The notes below the pieces were generated by a model. The model searched no databases. It was not told the DNA's origin and saw nothing but the letters and a program-made list of their open reading frames with translations. Of a stretch of DNA of 6,452 bases, positions 6,151-6,452 are shown in pieces. Every line of letters begins with the position of its first letter. Positions within the stretch are counted from its first letter, which is position 1. The position numbers and the translations under genes were made by a program. Source of the stretch: Bordetella parapertussis (lineage in GTDB: Bacteria; Pseudomonadota; Gammaproteobacteria; Burkholderiales; Burkholderiaceae_C); contig CAMCTC010000182.1 of the NCBI GenBank assembly GCA_945878355.1, forward strand, positions 1 through 6,452, written 5' to 3'.

Positions 6151-6154
6151 CTCC
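6151..6154 (-). promoter_or_regulatory. Ribosome binding site of the complete acyl-CoA dehydrogenase
   Basis: On the minus strand GGAG is followed by AGACTCA and ATG at 6143. It lies wholly in the 14-base gap after the upstream gene's stop (6160-6158) and supports ATG 6143 over the overlapping TTG 6161. Confidence 0.75.
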
Positions 6155-6157
6155 AGT

Positions 6158-6452
6158 TCAAATACCGAGTTGGCGCGAGGCCAGGTCTTTCATGATTTCT
6201 TCAGAGCCGCCACCGATCATCATCACCTTGACCTCACGGTAGATGCGCTCGCTGCGAGTGCCTCGCATGAATCCCATGCCACCCAGGATCTGCACCGCAG
6301 CGTCGGCGCAAAACTGCATGCACTGGGTCGCCTGGACCTTGGCCATTGCGATCCGCGCAACACGCAGGTTGGCATCACCGGCGTTGTGTTGCTGGGTCCA
6401 GGCCAGGTCGTAAATATGGCAACGCGCGACATCGATCAGGCGCAGCATGTCC
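6158..6452 (-). CDS. Second acyl-CoA dehydrogenase, C-terminal part, cut by the right edge
   Basis: Ninety-seven C-terminal codons are visible; the frame is open to the window edge, and the internal Met near 6448 is not a start. The segment matches the last helices of the ACAD C-terminal domain: ARIAMAKVQATQCM-type helix, then AVQILGGMGFMRG (counterpart of the Q-x-x-GG-x-GY motif), then ERIYREVKVMMIGGGSEEIM. In the last motif the medium-chain catalytic Glu position is Gly, so any catalytic Glu would be in the part outside the window. The chain ends ASRQLGI, a usual ACAD C-terminus. The partner dehydrogenase follows within 14 bases, and its SD lies in that gap, so they are probably co-transcribed and translationally linked. 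The two proteins differ clearly in sequence and are not a recent duplication. Possible roles: a second chain-length or branch specificity, or a subunit of a mixed dehydrogenase. Confidence 0.9.
   Translation of the reverse strand, partial: DMLRLIDVARCHIYDLAWTQQHNAGDANLRVARIAMAKVQATQCMQFCADAAVQILGGMGFMRGTRSERIYREVKVMMIGGGSEEIMKDLASRQLGI

Noticed and set aside
1..6452. Search for a novel defence, mobile or CRISPR-like system
   Set aside because: All substantial coding frames belong to known housekeeping or catabolic families. No array-like repeats, integrase, transposase, toxin-antitoxin pair or compositional break was seen.

Overview
The window looks like chromosomal DNA of a high-GC betaproteobacterium. 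A Burkholderiales relative (Comamonadaceae, or the Rubrivivax/Leptothrix group) is my best guess. This rests on GC-rich codon use, the MinE and MinD sequence style, a secreted FKBP with the Cys pair that I recall from beta- and gammaproteobacterial relatives, and an AtuA-type/acyl-CoA dehydrogenase neighbourhood common in that group. I see no tRNA, rRNA, CRISPR, insertion sequence or phage gene.

Layout. (1) Positions 1-2331, minus strand: the cell-division-site operon minC-minD-minE. It is followed 6 bases after minE by the first 124 codons of a YgjP/M48-type metallopeptidase gene that starts with GTG and runs off the left edge just before its expected zinc motif. minD and minE are tightly packed, and the minD stop codon lies inside the minE ribosome binding site. 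(2) Positions 2290-2459: a divergent intergenic region. (3) Positions 2460-4271, plus strand: a two-domain AtuA-family protein (DUF1446 plus a C-terminal AtuA-like ferredoxin-fold domain). (4) Positions 4272-4464: a 193-base leader or spacer with small hairpins and no credible gene. (5) Positions 4465-4935, plus strand: a small exported FKBP-type peptidyl-prolyl isomerase. (6) Positions 4941-4967: a perfect 12-bp hairpin between convergent genes, probably a terminator for both sides. (7) Positions 4989-6452, minus strand: two tandem acyl-CoA dehydrogenase genes. The downstream one is complete and the upstream one is cut by the right edge.

How the genes work together. MinC (FtsZ inhibitor), MinD (membrane ATPase) and MinE (topological factor) together keep the Z ring at midcell. 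The AtuA-family gene and the two dehydrogenases point to catabolism of a branched or long-chain acyl-CoA. The complete dehydrogenase carries its presumed catalytic glutamate in the isovaleryl-/long-chain-type position, and both have Gly where medium-chain enzymes have the catalytic Glu. These genes are on opposite strands with an FKBP gene between them, so a shared pathway is an inference. The window is mostly ordinary core genome. Its least understood part is the AtuA-family protein, whose reaction is not known to me.
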